Positions 1 through 12,400 of a DNA stretch of 64,000 nt are shown piece after piece. The translations under genes were made by a program, and so were the position numbers. This stretch comes from Zasmidium citrigriseum (lineage: Eukaryota > Ascomycota > Dothideomycetes > Mycosphaerellales > Mycosphaerellaceae): positions 372,001 through 436,000 of the forward strand of contig NHNW01000018.1 of the NCBI GenBank assembly GCA_002786025.1, read 5' to 3'. Below the pieces are notes generated by a model that saw nothing but the letters and a program-made list of their open reading frames with translations, had not been told where the DNA came from and searched no databases. How positions within the stretch are numbered: the first letter of the stretch is position 1; the number at the start of each line of letters is the position of its first letter.

Positions 1-946
1 CCATACCAAGCTCGAGGATCGTCTCGTCGCATCATCTCGTAGAAGCGCTCCATGAGTTGAGTCTCCCGGGCAAACTTAGTATCGCTGAGCTTGCTGGTGA
101 CTGCCGGACTGTTCAGTACCTCATGAATGCTGTGGAAGTGGCCCGACGCAGAATGCGCGACTGTAATTTTGGGGACGAGTTGCTGTAGTTGCTTGTTCGC
201 TCCCGTCGATGCTTGTGTCTTGATGAACTGCTGAAAGCTGCTGGCCGTGAAACCTGGACTGGCCAAGAGCAGGGGCTTGGGGTCGGCGAGGTCGATCTGC
301 CGTAGTAATGAGTCGAATGTGGTCTGGTAGAATCGTTGAAGCGCCTTGTCGTGATCCGATGAGCCTGCACGTTTCTTGGGCAGGTTCACTTCAACCTTCT
401 GCCGTAGGATGGTCTGGTGCTCAGTGATGAGGCAAATATTGGCCAGTCCTTCCTGCATGACCACTGCCCATAGCTGTGCCTTCGCCTCTTGATTGATTGC
501 CTCCTTCAGTGTATCCAATGCCACGCTGTCCCATCCGTCTGCCTTTTCGAGTGTGAAGTCCCTGTTGAGCTCGAGGTCGAGGGTGTGGAAGCTGCCGAGC
601 TTGACATACTTATTCTCTTCCGCAACCTTTCCTGACACATGCAACTGGCCGGCCTGTGGGTCGAAGTCGAGTTTGGTGACTTTGATGGTGAGGTTCATGT
701 GGACGCGCTCGCTGGATCGGCTGGCGACAGATTCGGTGATGATCTTGCGGACGGCGGAGGCGCGCAACAGATCGGTGGGTCGTATCAGGTTGTAGGCGTG
801 CCACTGCGCATTCTGTCAGACATTGCGACACTTGTGCCTCGCTCCGTTGAGACGGACTCGCTCACCATGTCCTCGGGCTCTTCGGGCAGCAGCGTCGCAC
901 TGCCAGCGCCCGTCTTGCGCTCAATGTTCTGTCTCTTGAGCTTCAT
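1..946 (-). CDS. dom34: Dom34/pelota ribosome-rescue factor (3' part beyond left edge)
   Basis: Two exons are visible on the minus strand: 946-866 (27 codons, starting MKLKRQNIER) and 803-1, which runs off the window. The intron 865-804 (62 bp) has GT and AG ends. The join gives PEEPEDM followed by WHAYNLIRPTDLLRAS, the typical start of the Dom34/pelota eRF1_1-like domain, and the segment VVMQEGLANICLITEH of the middle domain follows. About 294 residues are present of the usual 380-400, so most of the last (eRF1_3) domain is missing. Family knowledge: Dom34 acts with Hbs1 in the cytosol to release stalled ribosomes and start no-go and non-stop decay. It does not carry the GGQ motif of eRF1, and none is seen here. 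Identification is firm; only the 3' end is unknown. Confidence 0.93.
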
Positions 947-1119
947 TATGGAGAGTTTCCAGCTCTGAAGCTGGTATGAAAATGAATATGAAGGTGGTGG
1001 AAGAATGATGAGTCTCAAGAGTCGAGATGTGGTGGGGTTCGCGACAGCGCACAGACCCACGCCATCCAACCTTAAGCGAGTGAGTGACGGCATGTGCTTC
1101 TCCTTTCTTTCTTCACTCA

Positions 1120-1737
1120 TCAACATTCACTTCCATCAACTGGACGAACGATTATGCACGCCCTGTAGCCCTCCCATACTGGCTCAGCCTCCACTTGAAA
1201 GCCCAGACTCAGTCGGACGTAGTAGTTCTTCGCGCTTCCAGACTGGAGAAAGATTGGAAGCCGCTCCTCGTCCGCGATTTTGCAGGCTTTCTCAACTAGT
1301 CGCCTTCCAATGCCTTGGCTCTTGTACTCATGGTCCACGGCCATAAGCTCCAGCAGATAATGCCGCTCTTTTCGCATCGACTTCTCCTCGGAAGCCACCA
1401 TGCAGTCGATTGATGGTTTCCAGAGGGGTTTGCTGTGACTCTCGGTCCAGGGATGTTGGGTCCAGAATCCTCCGAAAGGACCTTCTGCCTCAATGCGCCG
1501 CAGACAGACCACTCCTATCGCGGCTGATGTCTGATTATTGACAGCGATGAGAGGGTGGCATTCTGCGCTGTTGACTTCTTCTGAATAGACCTGGACCCAC
1601 CAATCTCGCATCTCGGCATTGTTGGGAAGGGCTTTCTTGACGACCGCGTTGACTGGGAAAAACGATTGAGCGAGAATCGTCTTCAAACTTTCAACGTGCG
1701 TGGCATCCGCCTTACGAATTTCAATTGTTGACTCCAT
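1120..1737 (-). CDS. GNAT-family N-acetyltransferase
   Basis: This is a single-exon reading frame of 205 residues starting MESTIEIRKADATHVESL. The N-terminal strand pattern and the acetyl-CoA loop (ELMAVDHEYKSQGIGRRL, near residues 132-149, with the Q-x-x-G-x-G/A-like signature QGIGRR) are those of the GNAT fold (Acetyltransf_1). The C-terminal segment NYYVRLSLGFQVEAEP matches the usual 'Y...lGF' strand. The acceptor substrate cannot be told from sequence. Similar fungal proteins are annotated only as GNAT acetyltransferases, often small-molecule or puromycin-type. The start at 1737 is the first in-frame ATG. It is transcribed toward Dom34 and divergent from the aldo-keto reductase, sharing a spacer of about 160 bp. 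Confidence 0.85.
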   Translation of the reverse strand: MESTIEIRKADATHVESLKTILAQSFFPVNAVVKKALPNNAEMRDWWVQVYSEEVNSAECHPLIAVNNQTSAAIGVVCLRRIEAEGPFGGFWTQHPWTESHSKPLWKPSIDCMVASEEKSMRKERHYLLELMAVDHEYKSQGIGRRLVEKACKIADEERLPIFLQSGSAKNYYVRLSLGFQVEAEPVWEGYRACIIVRPVDGSEC

Positions 1738-1897
1738 CGTTTACTCAAGCAATCTTCTGTATCGCTTGATCGTATTCTATACGCTGAAAGCTTGGGCCCC
1801 CACATGACGCATGTTTAGTGAGCGTTGGCCGAACTTGGTTCCTATCTCCTTCAACAACTTCTACATTCATCAACCTCTCCAGTTCTTCATCAGTGGC

Positions 1898-3144
1898 ATG
1901 AGCGCCCTCCGACGAATTGCTGCATTGACTTCTCAGATAGCCCCTACACAATCCGCACGACGTTTCTCCTCATCTACGACAGCCGCCATGGCGCTGAGCA
2001 TCAACTCGAAAGTTCGCATGCCATCAGGCCATGAGATCCCTTTGCTTGGATATGGTAAGCGATTTCACGAGCACTATCTTCGGCCGAGCTTCTCGAAGTG
2101 CTCGCGAGTGGCCTTGCTCTGAGTCACCACCTGGAATCCCCACGTGCCTAGTCCGAACTTTTGATACATGCCTCAAGCCAAGATTCACATGTGATCGAAG
2201 CTAACGAGAATGCAGGCGTCTACCAAACGTGAGTCTCGCAGGCAACGTACTTATCGCCGGAACTTATCTGACTTGCTCAAGACCGGCCGATGTTGCAGAA
2301 GATGTAACAGAGCATGCCATCAAGGTTGGCTACCGTCATGTTGACTCTGCCACCGTTTACCGCAACGAGGTATGCCTCCCCGCCACAATAGATTTGAAGC
2401 CAGCTTAAGCGCACATACCACTGAAAGCAAGAATACTGATCCTTGGCCATCTAGGAGCCATCGGCCAAGGGCATGCTCAAGGCAGGCATCCCTCGCGACC
2501 AGCTGTTCTACACTTCGAAAGTGCCTCCCAAGATGATCAATTACGAAGACGCCAAGAAGTGTGTCGACGAGAGTCTGAAGCGGACTGATCTGGATTACAT
2601 CGACTTGTACCTACTGCATGCTCCATACGGCGGCAAAGAAGGCCGACTTGGAGCATGGAAGGCGCTCGTCGAGGCGGTCGATGCTGGAAAAGTCAAGTCG
2701 ATTGGTGTCTCCAACTATGGAGTCCATCATCTGGATGAGCTGGAGCAGTGGCAGAAGTCCCAACCAAAAGAAAAAGCCGGCATCCTCAGCGTCAATCAAG
2801 TCGAACTCCACCCCTGGCTCCCCCGTCCAGACATCGTCAACTGGTGTCAGCAGCGCGGCGTGATCCTCGAAGCCTACAGCCCTCTCGTCCGCGCAACACG
2901 CATGGACGACCCCCTACTAAAGCCTCTGATCAAGAAATACAGCCGCACCGGCTCCCAGATCCTCCTCCGCTGGGGTCTCCAAAAAGGCTTCGTGATCCTG
3001 CCCAAGAGCGTCACGAAGAGCCGCATTGAGGAGAATAAGGAGTTGTATGACTTTGAGTTGAGCAAGGAGGATATGGAGACTTTGACGACGGACAAATATG
3101 AGCCGTGTGCGTGGGATCCTACTAAGGCGCCTTTAAGTCAGTGA
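1898..3144 (+). CDS. Aldo-keto reductase (glycerol dehydrogenase/aldose reductase type)
   Basis: Four exons give 315 residues: 1898-2054, 2216-2228 (only 13 nt), 2282-2369 and 2455-3144. Every junction has GT..AG ends and joins in frame: LLGYG-VYQT-PADVAEDV...VYRNE-EPSAKGM. The AKR catalytic tetrad is visible: Asp78 and Tyr83 (GYRHVDSATVY), Lys108 (YTSK) and His141 (YLLH). SIGVSNYG and the late ILPKSV segment fit the NADP(H)-binding barrel. Family role: NADPH-linked reduction of aldehydes and ketones in the cytosol. The chosen start (MSALRRIAAL) adds a short Arg/Ser-rich leader that could be mitochondrial; the next Met, at 1988 (MALSINSKVRMPSG), would give the plain cytosolic form. The substrate is unknown. 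Confidence 0.92.
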
Positions 3145-5039
3145 GCACGATACTACTCTTGAGGGTAGACTCTCGGTCGGTTGACAAAAGTGCGATTCAG
3201 GCGGTGGGATGGCATGGCAATTTGTCTACGGTCATGCGAGGAGTTATATCACGAGACTTGTCAACTAGTCGCTACTCAACGACCTGAGCAGGCTCTCTCT
3301 TCTCACGAACGCCGAGGTCGCACATACACCGCCTCCGGCATCGTCAGACTGACATCGTCGTTCAGCAAGGTAGCATCCGGCCCGTCCTCTATAAAGTGAA
3401 AGAAGATCGTCCCAGGCGTGTGACCTCGAAGAAGCTGTACACTGACGCCACTCTATACTCAAAAGAAGTACATCGTCCGGTCACGACGATCGGCCGTGAT
3501 TGGTCAGAAACCTGCATGCGCTTCTTGAAACCCAAGCGTGAAGATCTCGGTTCGTCTGCTCTCCACACCCCGCAAAAACCCGCACGTCGACTCGCGTGCG
3601 GGAAAAGTGAAAAGGTACCTTTGACCCGGCGCTTGGGTTGTACAGAAAAACGCATTTTCTTCCGTGATACGAATGCAAGCGTCCAGACAGCGGAGAACGC
3701 GAGAATGTGTCTCGTCGCACAAGTCTACGTGGTCATCGCTTTCGGGTGCCGAAGAGTCCACATGTGAGCAGCAGCAGTCGTGACGAGAAAGGCCCGGCCG
3801 AGGTATTTCGTACCGAAGAGCAGCGCCTATAGGGAATATTAGGTTGGTAGACAGCAAAGCTTGGGATTAGCGGGCTGCTGCCCACTTTCTTTGCACATCA
3901 GCTGGTCTTCTTTGTTGTGTTGCTCTTACCGCTTGGAGAAGGTCTGAAGAGGATCAGTCTGATCACCAGCTGGCTTGCAGCCGAGCTGGCACAGCACAAG
4001 CAAGGTTGGACAAGGCGAAGACCTGACGAGAGCAACGGCATCTCCGCGTGGTCTCGTCTGGCTGGGTGCAAACGTATTTCTATTTCGCCTTGCCACCACC
4101 ACCAGGCGTTGAAAGATTTCGATATCCCCAGCCGTGCGTTCCAAACTTCCTTTCATCAACCGCTCGTGTCTTTTCTGTGGCGCTACCGTCGAAGCAATTC
4201 GTCAAAAGGGCGAGAGTTCGAGTTGCGATCGGCTGGGCGTACGCCACGTAGGGTCAAGGGCTGAAAAGATGCTTCCGGCTCCCGCCAGCCCGCACATGTC
4301 TTATTCCCCTGGGAACCAATCACCAAGTGTACCTGACGAGGCCACCTCCGTCATGCCAGCGGCCCTGCAGACAGAGAAACAGCTCTCGAGAAGCTGTTTT
4401 GCTGCTTGCCGGAGAGAGGCCTCATGATTCGAAAGGTTCCGCTGCCATATTGGCGTTAGATCGGCCGGACCACTGCTCCATTTTCTGCTTTCTGCTCTTA
4501 ATCATCATCATCACCTCACGCGCTTGCTCGGCAGAAAGCGGGGATCGATGGTGGTCACAAGCAAACACTGCAAGGATGGTCTGTCGTGGCGTTCCCAGCT
4601 TTGGACAGAAGGCAGGGCACAACACAGACGCCGTGCCGTGGCGGGCGGGACGAAGACGCTGCTGACGATGGTGGGCGTGCATCTTCTTTCTCTTGCTGCG
4701 GAGAAAAGGCAAGGCAGGCGGGCGTGGTGGTGATCGACCTCCACCGCCCGTTGCAACAACGGCTTCGCTCCCCAGCCCATGCCATGTACCTACAAAAGGT
4801 CGGGGGTCCGCCCTGCAGAGGTAACTTCAACGTCTCATTTCACACCAGCACCCACCACATCGATCAATACGAAAAGTATTGCCTTTTTGCCTGCCCAGCT
4901 CGGAGTCGCAATCGCGAGTTCGTTTGCTTTGCTTCCTTGCTCCTGGTTGAGCTTGGCGACAACATACGCATCCTTCTAGACCGAGCGTCTTTCTTACTTG
5001 TTCCACCTTCTCCTCCTGCCGACTTCTCTGAGAGACAAG
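3145..5039. other. Gene-free stretch upstream of the glucanase
   Basis: No convincing coding exon was found in 1.9 kb. The reading frames here are short, rich in Arg, Pro and Ser, and carry no family motif. The right end is presumably the promoter and leader of the GH5 glucanase at 5040. CCAAT-type and CCCCT (stress-element-like) words occur around 4305-4330, but no site can be assigned. Confidence 0.5.
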
Positions 5040-6494
5040 ATGGGCGTCCTTGGGTTTGCTGCGGCGGCAGTGGCACTGCTTGCGTCGGTTGGAGAGTCGT
5101 CGCCGGTTTCATCGATTGACAAGCGGGCTTTGAAGTTCAACTTTGGTGGGGAGAAGGTTCGCGGTGTCAATCTTGGTGGATGGTTTGGTGGGTGCTGAAC
5201 AGATGTGAACTTGAAATCGCAGCAGTACTGACTGGAGGTAGTGCTGGAACCATGGATAACGCCGTCCATTTTCGAGGCTGCCCCTGCTGCAGCAGTAGAT
5301 GGTAAGCTGCTCTCAGGTATGCGAAGGAGAAAGCTGCTTACAGTTAGTAGAATACACTTACTGCCAAGTCTTGGGCAAGACCGAAGCGAAGAGGCGTCTG
5401 GAACAGCACTGGAGCTCCTTCTACAACGAAGGCGACTTCGCCTTGATGAAGCAGTATGGCCTCAACATGGTCCGAATTCCAGTCGGGTACTGGTCCGTCA
5501 CCCCATTGAACGATCCTTATGTCCAAGGCGCATACGCTCATCTGAGGACTGCCTGCGACTGGGCACAAAAGCATGGCCTCAAGGTCATGATTGACTTGCA
5601 CGGAGCTCCACGATCGCAGAATGGTTTCGACAACTCCGGCAAGCGAGGACCAATTGGCTGGACGCAGGGCGAGTCGGTTGCGAACACCAAGAAGGCCTTG
5701 AACAAGATCCGGGATGACTTCGCCAACCATCCGGCAGTTGCTGCCATCGAGTTGTTGAACGAGCCGATGGGTCCCCAGTTGGATATGAATGTTGTTCGCC
5801 AGTTCTACTACGACGGCTGGGGCAACCTCCGAGACTCGAATGTTGCTGTCGTCTTCCATGATGCTTTCGAGGGTGTGACTTCCTGGAATGACTTTGGTGC
5901 CGGCATGGCGAACTTGGTCCTCGACACTCATCACTACGAGGTGTTTGACAGCGGTGCGCTGAGCATGGGCATCAACGACCACATCAAGACTGCTTGCGAC
6001 TTTGGCAACCAGATGGCTTCAAATAACAAGTGGACCATCGCTGGCGAATGGGCTGGTGCCATGACTGACTGCGCTAAGTGGTGAGTGATGTCGTCCAGGT
6101 CGAAGGCTGTGACGAGGCGCTGACTTGTACCTAGGTTGAACGGCCGCGGGATTGGCGCAAGATATGACGGCACCTTCAACAAAGACGGCCAAGGCTCCTC
6201 ATATATCGGCGACTGCGCTCGCAAGTACCAGGGCACCGTCGGCGGCCTCAACCAGGCCGAGCACAATAACATCCAGAACTATATCAAGGCGCAGATGGCG
6301 GCGTTCGAGAAGGGCGCTGGCTGGATCTTCTGGACCTGGAAGAATGAAGCTGCTCCCGAATGGCACTTCAAGAACTTGACAGCGGCGGGCATGATCCCAC
6401 AGCCGTTGAGCTCTGCTGGTATGTCGGCTGTTCCCCTTGGGTGATGGTATTGTACTGACGTTGGAATCCAGCATCGAGCGGCATCTGCGGTTAA
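5040..6494 (+). CDS. Secreted exo-beta-1,3-glucanase, GH5 family
   Basis: Five exons give 414 residues: 5040-5187, 5242-5301, 5351-6080, 6135-6418 and 6472-6494. Joins restore NLGGWF-VLEPWITPSIF, VD-EYTYCQVLG, DCAKW-LNGRG and a C-terminus of SSAASSGICG. A hydrophobic signal peptide (first ~19 residues) is followed by SSIDKR, a Kex2-type processing site. GH5_9 hallmarks are present: GVNLGGW, RIPVGYW, acid/base Glu207 in IELLNEP and nucleophile Glu302 in IAGEWAGA. Length and layout match yeast Exg1-type enzymes. These release glucose from beta-1,3-glucan ends at the cell wall and act in wall remodelling or nutrition. If the last intron is not spliced, the protein ends GMSAVPLG instead; the spliced end with the final CG is more typical of the family. 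Confidence 0.93.
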
Positions 6495-7718
6495 TTGCGT
6501 CCTCGATTTCGAATCTCGTATTTCCTTTCTGAGCGGCCAGCATCATCTCACTGATGCTGTGTAAATACCACTGCGACGAGACCCATGACGATTCACACCC
6601 CGTCTTGTAACACTATCGGTCGACAGTTCTTTCCTCGAAGTTCAAAGATACCCTCGCTGCCATTTGGCGCGTTCTGAGAGTCGGTTCGTAGCATTTGGTG
6701 GATGGCAAGATAAGGACACTCGTGTGCTGTGATGAGAAGATAAGACACAAAGGTCCATCTCGATGGGAGCAGCGAAGTCTGTATATAGGCTCGCCGCAGA
6801 AACAGCCTTCCACGGAGGAGACTTCCTGCATACCTACCTTCCTTCTCTTGTACTTGTACGCTCTCGTCTGTTCTTGCTGACGCGGCACCGATGATGAAAC
6901 AGCTGGTTAGTGATTCCTTACCTCTCCGTGGAGGTACAGTGGTACAAGGTCTCGTGTTTGAGACCTCCTCCCCACGCTCGCCCACGTGATGGCGTGGAGA
7001 AAAACTGGGTCGGAGGTGAGATCTCGCATTGCGTGCATGATCAAACGGAGATCGATTCGCACGCGATATCACATGCGTTCTCGACCACTTCCCTGCGCAG
7101 ACTCTGCGAACCGGTGAAGGGCAGACCTCGTATTTGTGTGCCAGCGAAATTGAAGGGGTTTGGGCAGTGTCTGTTGGCCGTGGGAAATAGCCGAAATTGC
7201 ACTGGCAGCCGCCAAGGAGTCGTTGGTCAAGCTACGGCTGACTCGGGAAGAGGCCTTCTGGAAATTGGACCTCACGCCACAGCGCGCGCTGTATGGACAG
7301 GAGGGAGACAGCGCGTGGTGAAATCGCCAGATGCAGACTGGTGGTTCCTTTAGCAGTCGACGGGCTTGCCTTGCCGCGGACAAGCTCGCCAGTCCGCCGC
7401 CTATTCGCCGCATGCCTAAGGCCTCCGCTAGCTCCGCCCCTGGCCTCTGTGCCGCCGGGGGCGTTTGGTATATGAGAAGCGCTGTCCTTGCTCAGCCTTG
7501 AGCGCCCCCCTCTGCTTCTGTTCGTTTTGACTTCGTAGCCGCTGCTCCGCCGCAAGCACCCTTCAGAAGACGTTTCGTCTTCAGCCATTCATTCCCGCCG
7601 ACACCCACGTCGAGTCGCTCATTAAGCCAACACCAGTCGCTCTTTCAGCACCATAATTCACCACCCGCGAACCGGCATCTCGAATCTTCCCCGAAAGAAA
7701 CCGAACCGAACCGCAGAC
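6495..7718. other. Intergenic region before the GPI-protein gene
   Basis: No supported gene in 1.2 kb. The last 250 bp are rich in C and T, typical of a fungal leader, and a TATA-like word (GTATATGAGA) lies near 7468, about 250 bp before the ATG at 7719. Confidence 0.45.
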
Positions 7719-8757
7719 ATGTCTGATTTCTCGCTCTTCAGCCTCTTCACCGCGGGCCTTGCCTGCTTTGCGCCTCTCGCCGCTGCATACACCCAGCCCA
7801 AGGGTGATGCGCCTGTTGTAAGTTTTCATGTGAAGGCGCGATCTCGAACACGACTGACTTGTCCAGGGCAACCCCATCTCCCAGCCAGGCCTGAACTCCG
7901 TCGTCCCAGCCGGAAAGCCTTTCACCATCACCTGGGAGCCAACCACCAAGGGCACTGTCACTCTCGTCCTCCTCAAGGGCCCTTCCTCCAACGCTGTTCC
8001 CCAGTACCCGATCGTCGAGAAGACCGAGAACGATGGCACCTACGTGTGGACGCCGAAACTTAACCTTGAACCAACCGAGGGCGCTGAGGGTTACGGTATC
8101 CAGCTGATCGTCGACTCCGATGGCCAGTAAGTGAATCCAGGGGCGGATGCCGTCCTGCAATATGTCTGACATGTCCACTAACCTTCAACTCTTTCCTTCA
8201 GGTACCAGTACACCACTCAATTCGGCATCTCGAACCCAGACTACAAGAAGGGCAGCGAGTCCAGCTCTGAGTCCGCCAAGCCAACCAAGTCCGCCCCATC
8301 GTACGGCCACGAGTCCAGCTCTTCTTCCATGACCGCCCCCGCCTACGGCCACAAGACCACCGAAGCCCCCAAGTACACCAAGACCGAGATCTACACCGAA
8401 TTCACGACGTACTGCCCTGAGGCGACCACCTTCGTTGCCAACAACAAGACCTACAGCGTGAGCACCGCCACCACCCTCACCATCAGCAAGCCAATCACCA
8501 AGCCCATCTACCCACTCCCAATGGGCACCGGCTCCGCTTCGTCCATGAAGCCACACAACGTCACCATGGTCGCCCCAACCGGCTACTCCCCATCGACCAT
8601 GCAGACCTCCGCCGCCAGCAGCTCGGCCACCGGCAGCGCCCCAGTCGCGCCCACCGAGTCCGTCACCACCCCACCATACACCGGCGCCGCCTCGACCCTG
8701 GCGACCAGCTTCGCCGGCCTGGTTCTCGCGGCTGGTGCCGCTGTCCTCGCTCTGTAA
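7719..8757 (+). CDS. GPI-anchored cell-wall protein with Kre9/Knh1-like N-terminal domain
   Basis: Three exons (7719-7817, 7867-8126, 8202-8757) give 304 residues. A signal peptide (FTAGLACFAPLAAA) is followed by a ~100-residue domain with PGLNSVVPAGKPFTITWEP, TVTLVLLKG and YGIQLIVDSDGQYQYTTQFGI segments, the Ig-like fold of the Kre9/Knh1 family (PF10342). After it comes a Ser/Thr/Pro-rich stretch (residues ~125-280), including YTEFTTYCPEATTF, and a hydrophobic tail (LATSFAGLVLAAGAAVLAL) after a small-residue region, as expected for GPI attachment. The protein is therefore likely displayed on the plasma membrane or wall. Family members are tied to beta-1,6-glucan assembly in yeast, but most filamentous-fungal ones have no assigned function. 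Both introns have clean GT..AG ends. Confidence 0.9.
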
Positions 8758-9435
8758 GCGTGAGCATCCCTTTTGGCTTCTGGATATATGAAAAGAACAA
8801 GGAATTCGATACCCCAGCGGAGGATTCTCTGAAGTCTTTTTCTCTTTGGTGCTTTTTTCACGAATCAAACAAGCTTGTGCGAGGCACGCGGCCTTGATTC
8901 TTTTGCGGACGTGCTATTCAGTGTGTATAGTATGAAGCAGATGAATGCCTGAAATGACAGTCGTAATGTGAAGGTTTCTTTTTGGGAGATGAGTGCTTTT
9001 CGTTATTATTTTTCACTTTTCATTGCAATCAGGAAAAGATGAGGTTTGAAGACACCGTCGGATATGGAAAGGCCAGTCGCCATCCCCGAGCGCCTTCCTC
9101 GAACGTTGCGCAAAAGCTGCAGTCGCCACCACACCACCAAGCAATCCGAACAAGACCGACCGATGAAGACAACCACACCATCGAGTCGACTTTGCACGAC
9201 AGCGGCCGGCAAGGGCCGAAGCACACGTACTGGATCCGAGGCAAAAGCAATCGAGCACCAAGACGAAGGCGATCAGCTAATGTCAAAGTCTTTCGGGACT
9301 GCTGACGGATAGAAATAGTCTCGCGAGGTGTTCGGGTTCTATGCGTTCAACGAAGCTCAGTTCCTGAAGTCTTGTTCTTCCTTTTCTGTGGGTTGTCAGA
9401 TGCTTGGTCCTTGAGTCTGGGCATCCTGAATCAAC
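8758..9435. other. Intergenic region between GPI protein and PKS
   Basis: Nothing coding was recognised in these 678 bp. The space is too short to hold a missing starter-unit (SAT) domain for the downstream polyketide synthase, and no SAT-like motif is seen in any frame. Confidence 0.5.
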
Positions 9436-12400
9436 ATGGCAGAAACAGCATCATCCCGGAGGGCGGACTCTATAGCAGTCGTTGGCATGAGCGGACGATT
9501 TCCTGGGGCGGATTCTGTTGATGAGCTTTGGGAGATTCTGATTGAGGGACGGGCGATGCATAGGCAGGCGAGTTGGGCATTGCTTCTCAAGAGACTGGAT
9601 GATACTGACGGAGACCAGGTGCCGCCCGATCGCTTCGATGTCTCAACCCACGTGGATCCTTCTGGACTTACGAAGAACGCTTCGTTGACTCCATGGGGTG
9701 CATGGATCGAGAGACCAGGCCTGTTCGACAGTGAGCTCTTCAACATCTCGCCAAAAGAGGCCTCAAGGATGGATCCACAACACCGCCTGCTACTCATGAC
9801 CTGCTATGAGGCGTTGGAGAATGCCGGGTATCAGAAAGACCGTACACCTTCATCGCAGGGCGATCGCATCAGTGCATTTCTGGGCTGCAGCTCAGACGAC
9901 TGGCGACAGGCGAATCTCTCGCAGGAAATCGATCCGCTCTACGTACCCAGCGGCTCTCGATCGTTTGGGCCGGGAAGGTTGAACTACTACTTCAAGTGGG
10001 AAGGTCCTAGCTACGTCGTCGACACTGCCTGTTCCTCGAGCGCAGCCGCCATCCAGATGGCGGCGAACAGCTTGAAGTTAGGAGACTGCGACATGGCGGT
10101 TGTTGCTGGGTCCACGATAGCGACATCCTCGGACATTTTTGCTGGCCATAGTCTGGGCGGATTCCTGTCTCCCACAGGCGCTTGCAAAACATTCCTCGAA
10201 GGCGCCGATGGATACTGCAGAGCCGATGCTGTCGTATGCATAGTGTTGAAACGACTTGAAGATGCCGAAAGGGATAATGACAACATCCTTGGCACGATCC
10301 AAGCATGCGCCTCAAGACAGTCCGCGTACGCTGTCTCTTCCATGACCAGACCTCACGCCCCTACCCAAGAGCGCCTATACCGCGATGTCCTCAAGCGAGC
10401 CGGACTGGAGCCACACGATGTTGACTATGTTGAGATGCATGGAACCGGGACTATCGCAGGAGACGCAGAAGAATCCAAATCGGTTGCAGACGTCTTCATG
10501 AACGACAACACTCGGACTTCGCCCTTATACGTTGGAACGCTTAAGCCGAATGTAGGCCACAGTGAAGCAGCTGCGGGCATCGCTTCAGTCGTCAAGGCGT
10601 TGCTGATGTTCCGACACGGCACGATCCCGCCGCACATCATCAACGGCCAGTCTTTCAGCTCGAGCCTACCTCCTGGATTCTCAGGCTTGATCCCCAAGAA
10701 GAGTTTGCCTCTTGGCCAATGCAAGAAAGGAAAGAAAGTCATCATGTGCAACAGCTTCAGTGCATCCGGCGGCAATACGTCAATCAACCTTCAGGAGTAT
10801 ATCGCAACGACGACGAAGAAGCCGGATCCGAGGGACTTCCATGTCATTGCAGTATCGGCAAAGTCGCAACGTTCGCTTCGTGGCAATCTTCGCAGATTGA
10901 CGGATTACGTTGAACAGGACCACGATCTCTGCCTAGCTAACTTGGCGTACTCAACCACGGCAAGGAGGAGGCACCACGGCTTGCGACTAGCTTTCGTTGC
11001 GAACAGTCGAGATCATTTGCTGGAGCAGCTTCAGCATGCTACTGAGGAGCCAGTGGCCGCAAATCTCTCAAGATCAAAGGCGAAAATCGTCTTCGTCTTC
11101 AGTGGTCAAGGCAGCAGCCATCCAGGTATAGGCAAGAACTTCTACTTGACGTCTAAGACATTCCGTCATTCAGTCGACGGCTTCGTCGTTGAGTGTCTGA
11201 AGCAGGGCTTCCCTTCGATTCTCCCATACTTACTCAACGCGAAGGACGAGATAGACGAACCCTCACTTGTGGCCGAACATCTTGCGCTCGCCGCCCTCGA
11301 GATTGGCCTCTTCAGGTTTTGGACGAACTGTGGACTGGAGCCAAATGTAGTCATCGGACACAGCCTGGGCGAATTTGCAGCACTTTACACTGCCGGGTCA
11401 CTGTCCCTCGAGAACGTCGTATATCTGGTTGGTATGCGTGCTCATATCATGCAGGCTGCGCTGTCTCGGGACTCGCATGGCATGCTACTACTTGGCTGTG
11501 GAACCTCAAAGTGTCGCCATTTAATCGAAATGGCTCAAGCCGCATCCTGCGAGATTGCCTGCCAGAACACTCCCAACTTTACCGTAATTGGAGGCTCTCG
11601 AAGCGATCTGGAATTCCTGCGCAGAGCCGCGGAAGAGTCTCAGGTATCATGGAAGATGCTTGATCTGCCATTTGCATACCATTCAAAGCAGACGGACGAG
11701 ATCATGCCACACTTCGAATATTTAGCGGCTTCTGTTCCATTGCAAAGACCTCGTGTTGCTTATGCCTCGTCTCTACTTGGCTGCGTGCTGCCGGTGGGTG
11801 CAGAGCTGCACGCTGGATACGTCGCTCAGCAGACGAGACATCCTGTAATATTCTCGCACGCAGCGCAGGCCTGCAAAGATCATCTTGTGGCAAATGAACC
11901 GACGCTCTGGATCGAGATTGGGCCATCGCAATCCTGTATCTCAATGATTCGATCGTCAGGTCTTGCGGATGGTTCTAACACTGCTGTGTCGCTCTCGAAA
12001 GACCGCTCGCCCTGGATGACGATCTCGAACACACTCGCCAGATGCTATGAGGCCGGAATCGATGTCAATTGGCCGGCTTTCCACCGCGAGTATGAGATAG
12101 AGCATCTGCTCTTACTCCCTGATCTCCCGACTTACGATTTCGACTTGAAGAATTACTGGATCCAATATGAGGGTGATTGGATGTTGCATAAGGGTCGAAG
12201 ATGTGATTCCGCCAACGAAAAGACCGAAACTCGACTGGAAGCACAACATGACCCGCAATTAAGCAGCCCATCGGACGATTGCAGCTCGATCGGTATCTTG
12301 ACACCGTCCACGGAAGCAGAATCGCTCTCCATGGCTTCAGTGGACGAGGAAGGCAAGACCGAACAACGTATCCGAGAAGTCATCGCGGAGGAGTTGGAGC

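Noticed and set aside
4586..5119. 177-codon frame overlapping the start of the glucanase
   Set aside because: Different frame from the signal peptide and GH5 exons; no motif.
5344..5982. 212-codon antisense frame inside the glucanase gene
   Set aside because: Shadow of the GH5 coding strand; no motif, and the sense strand is clearly coding with catalytic residues.
8185..8868. 227-codon Gly-rich minus-strand frame
   Set aside because: Mirror of the Ser/Thr/Pro-rich part of the GPI protein.
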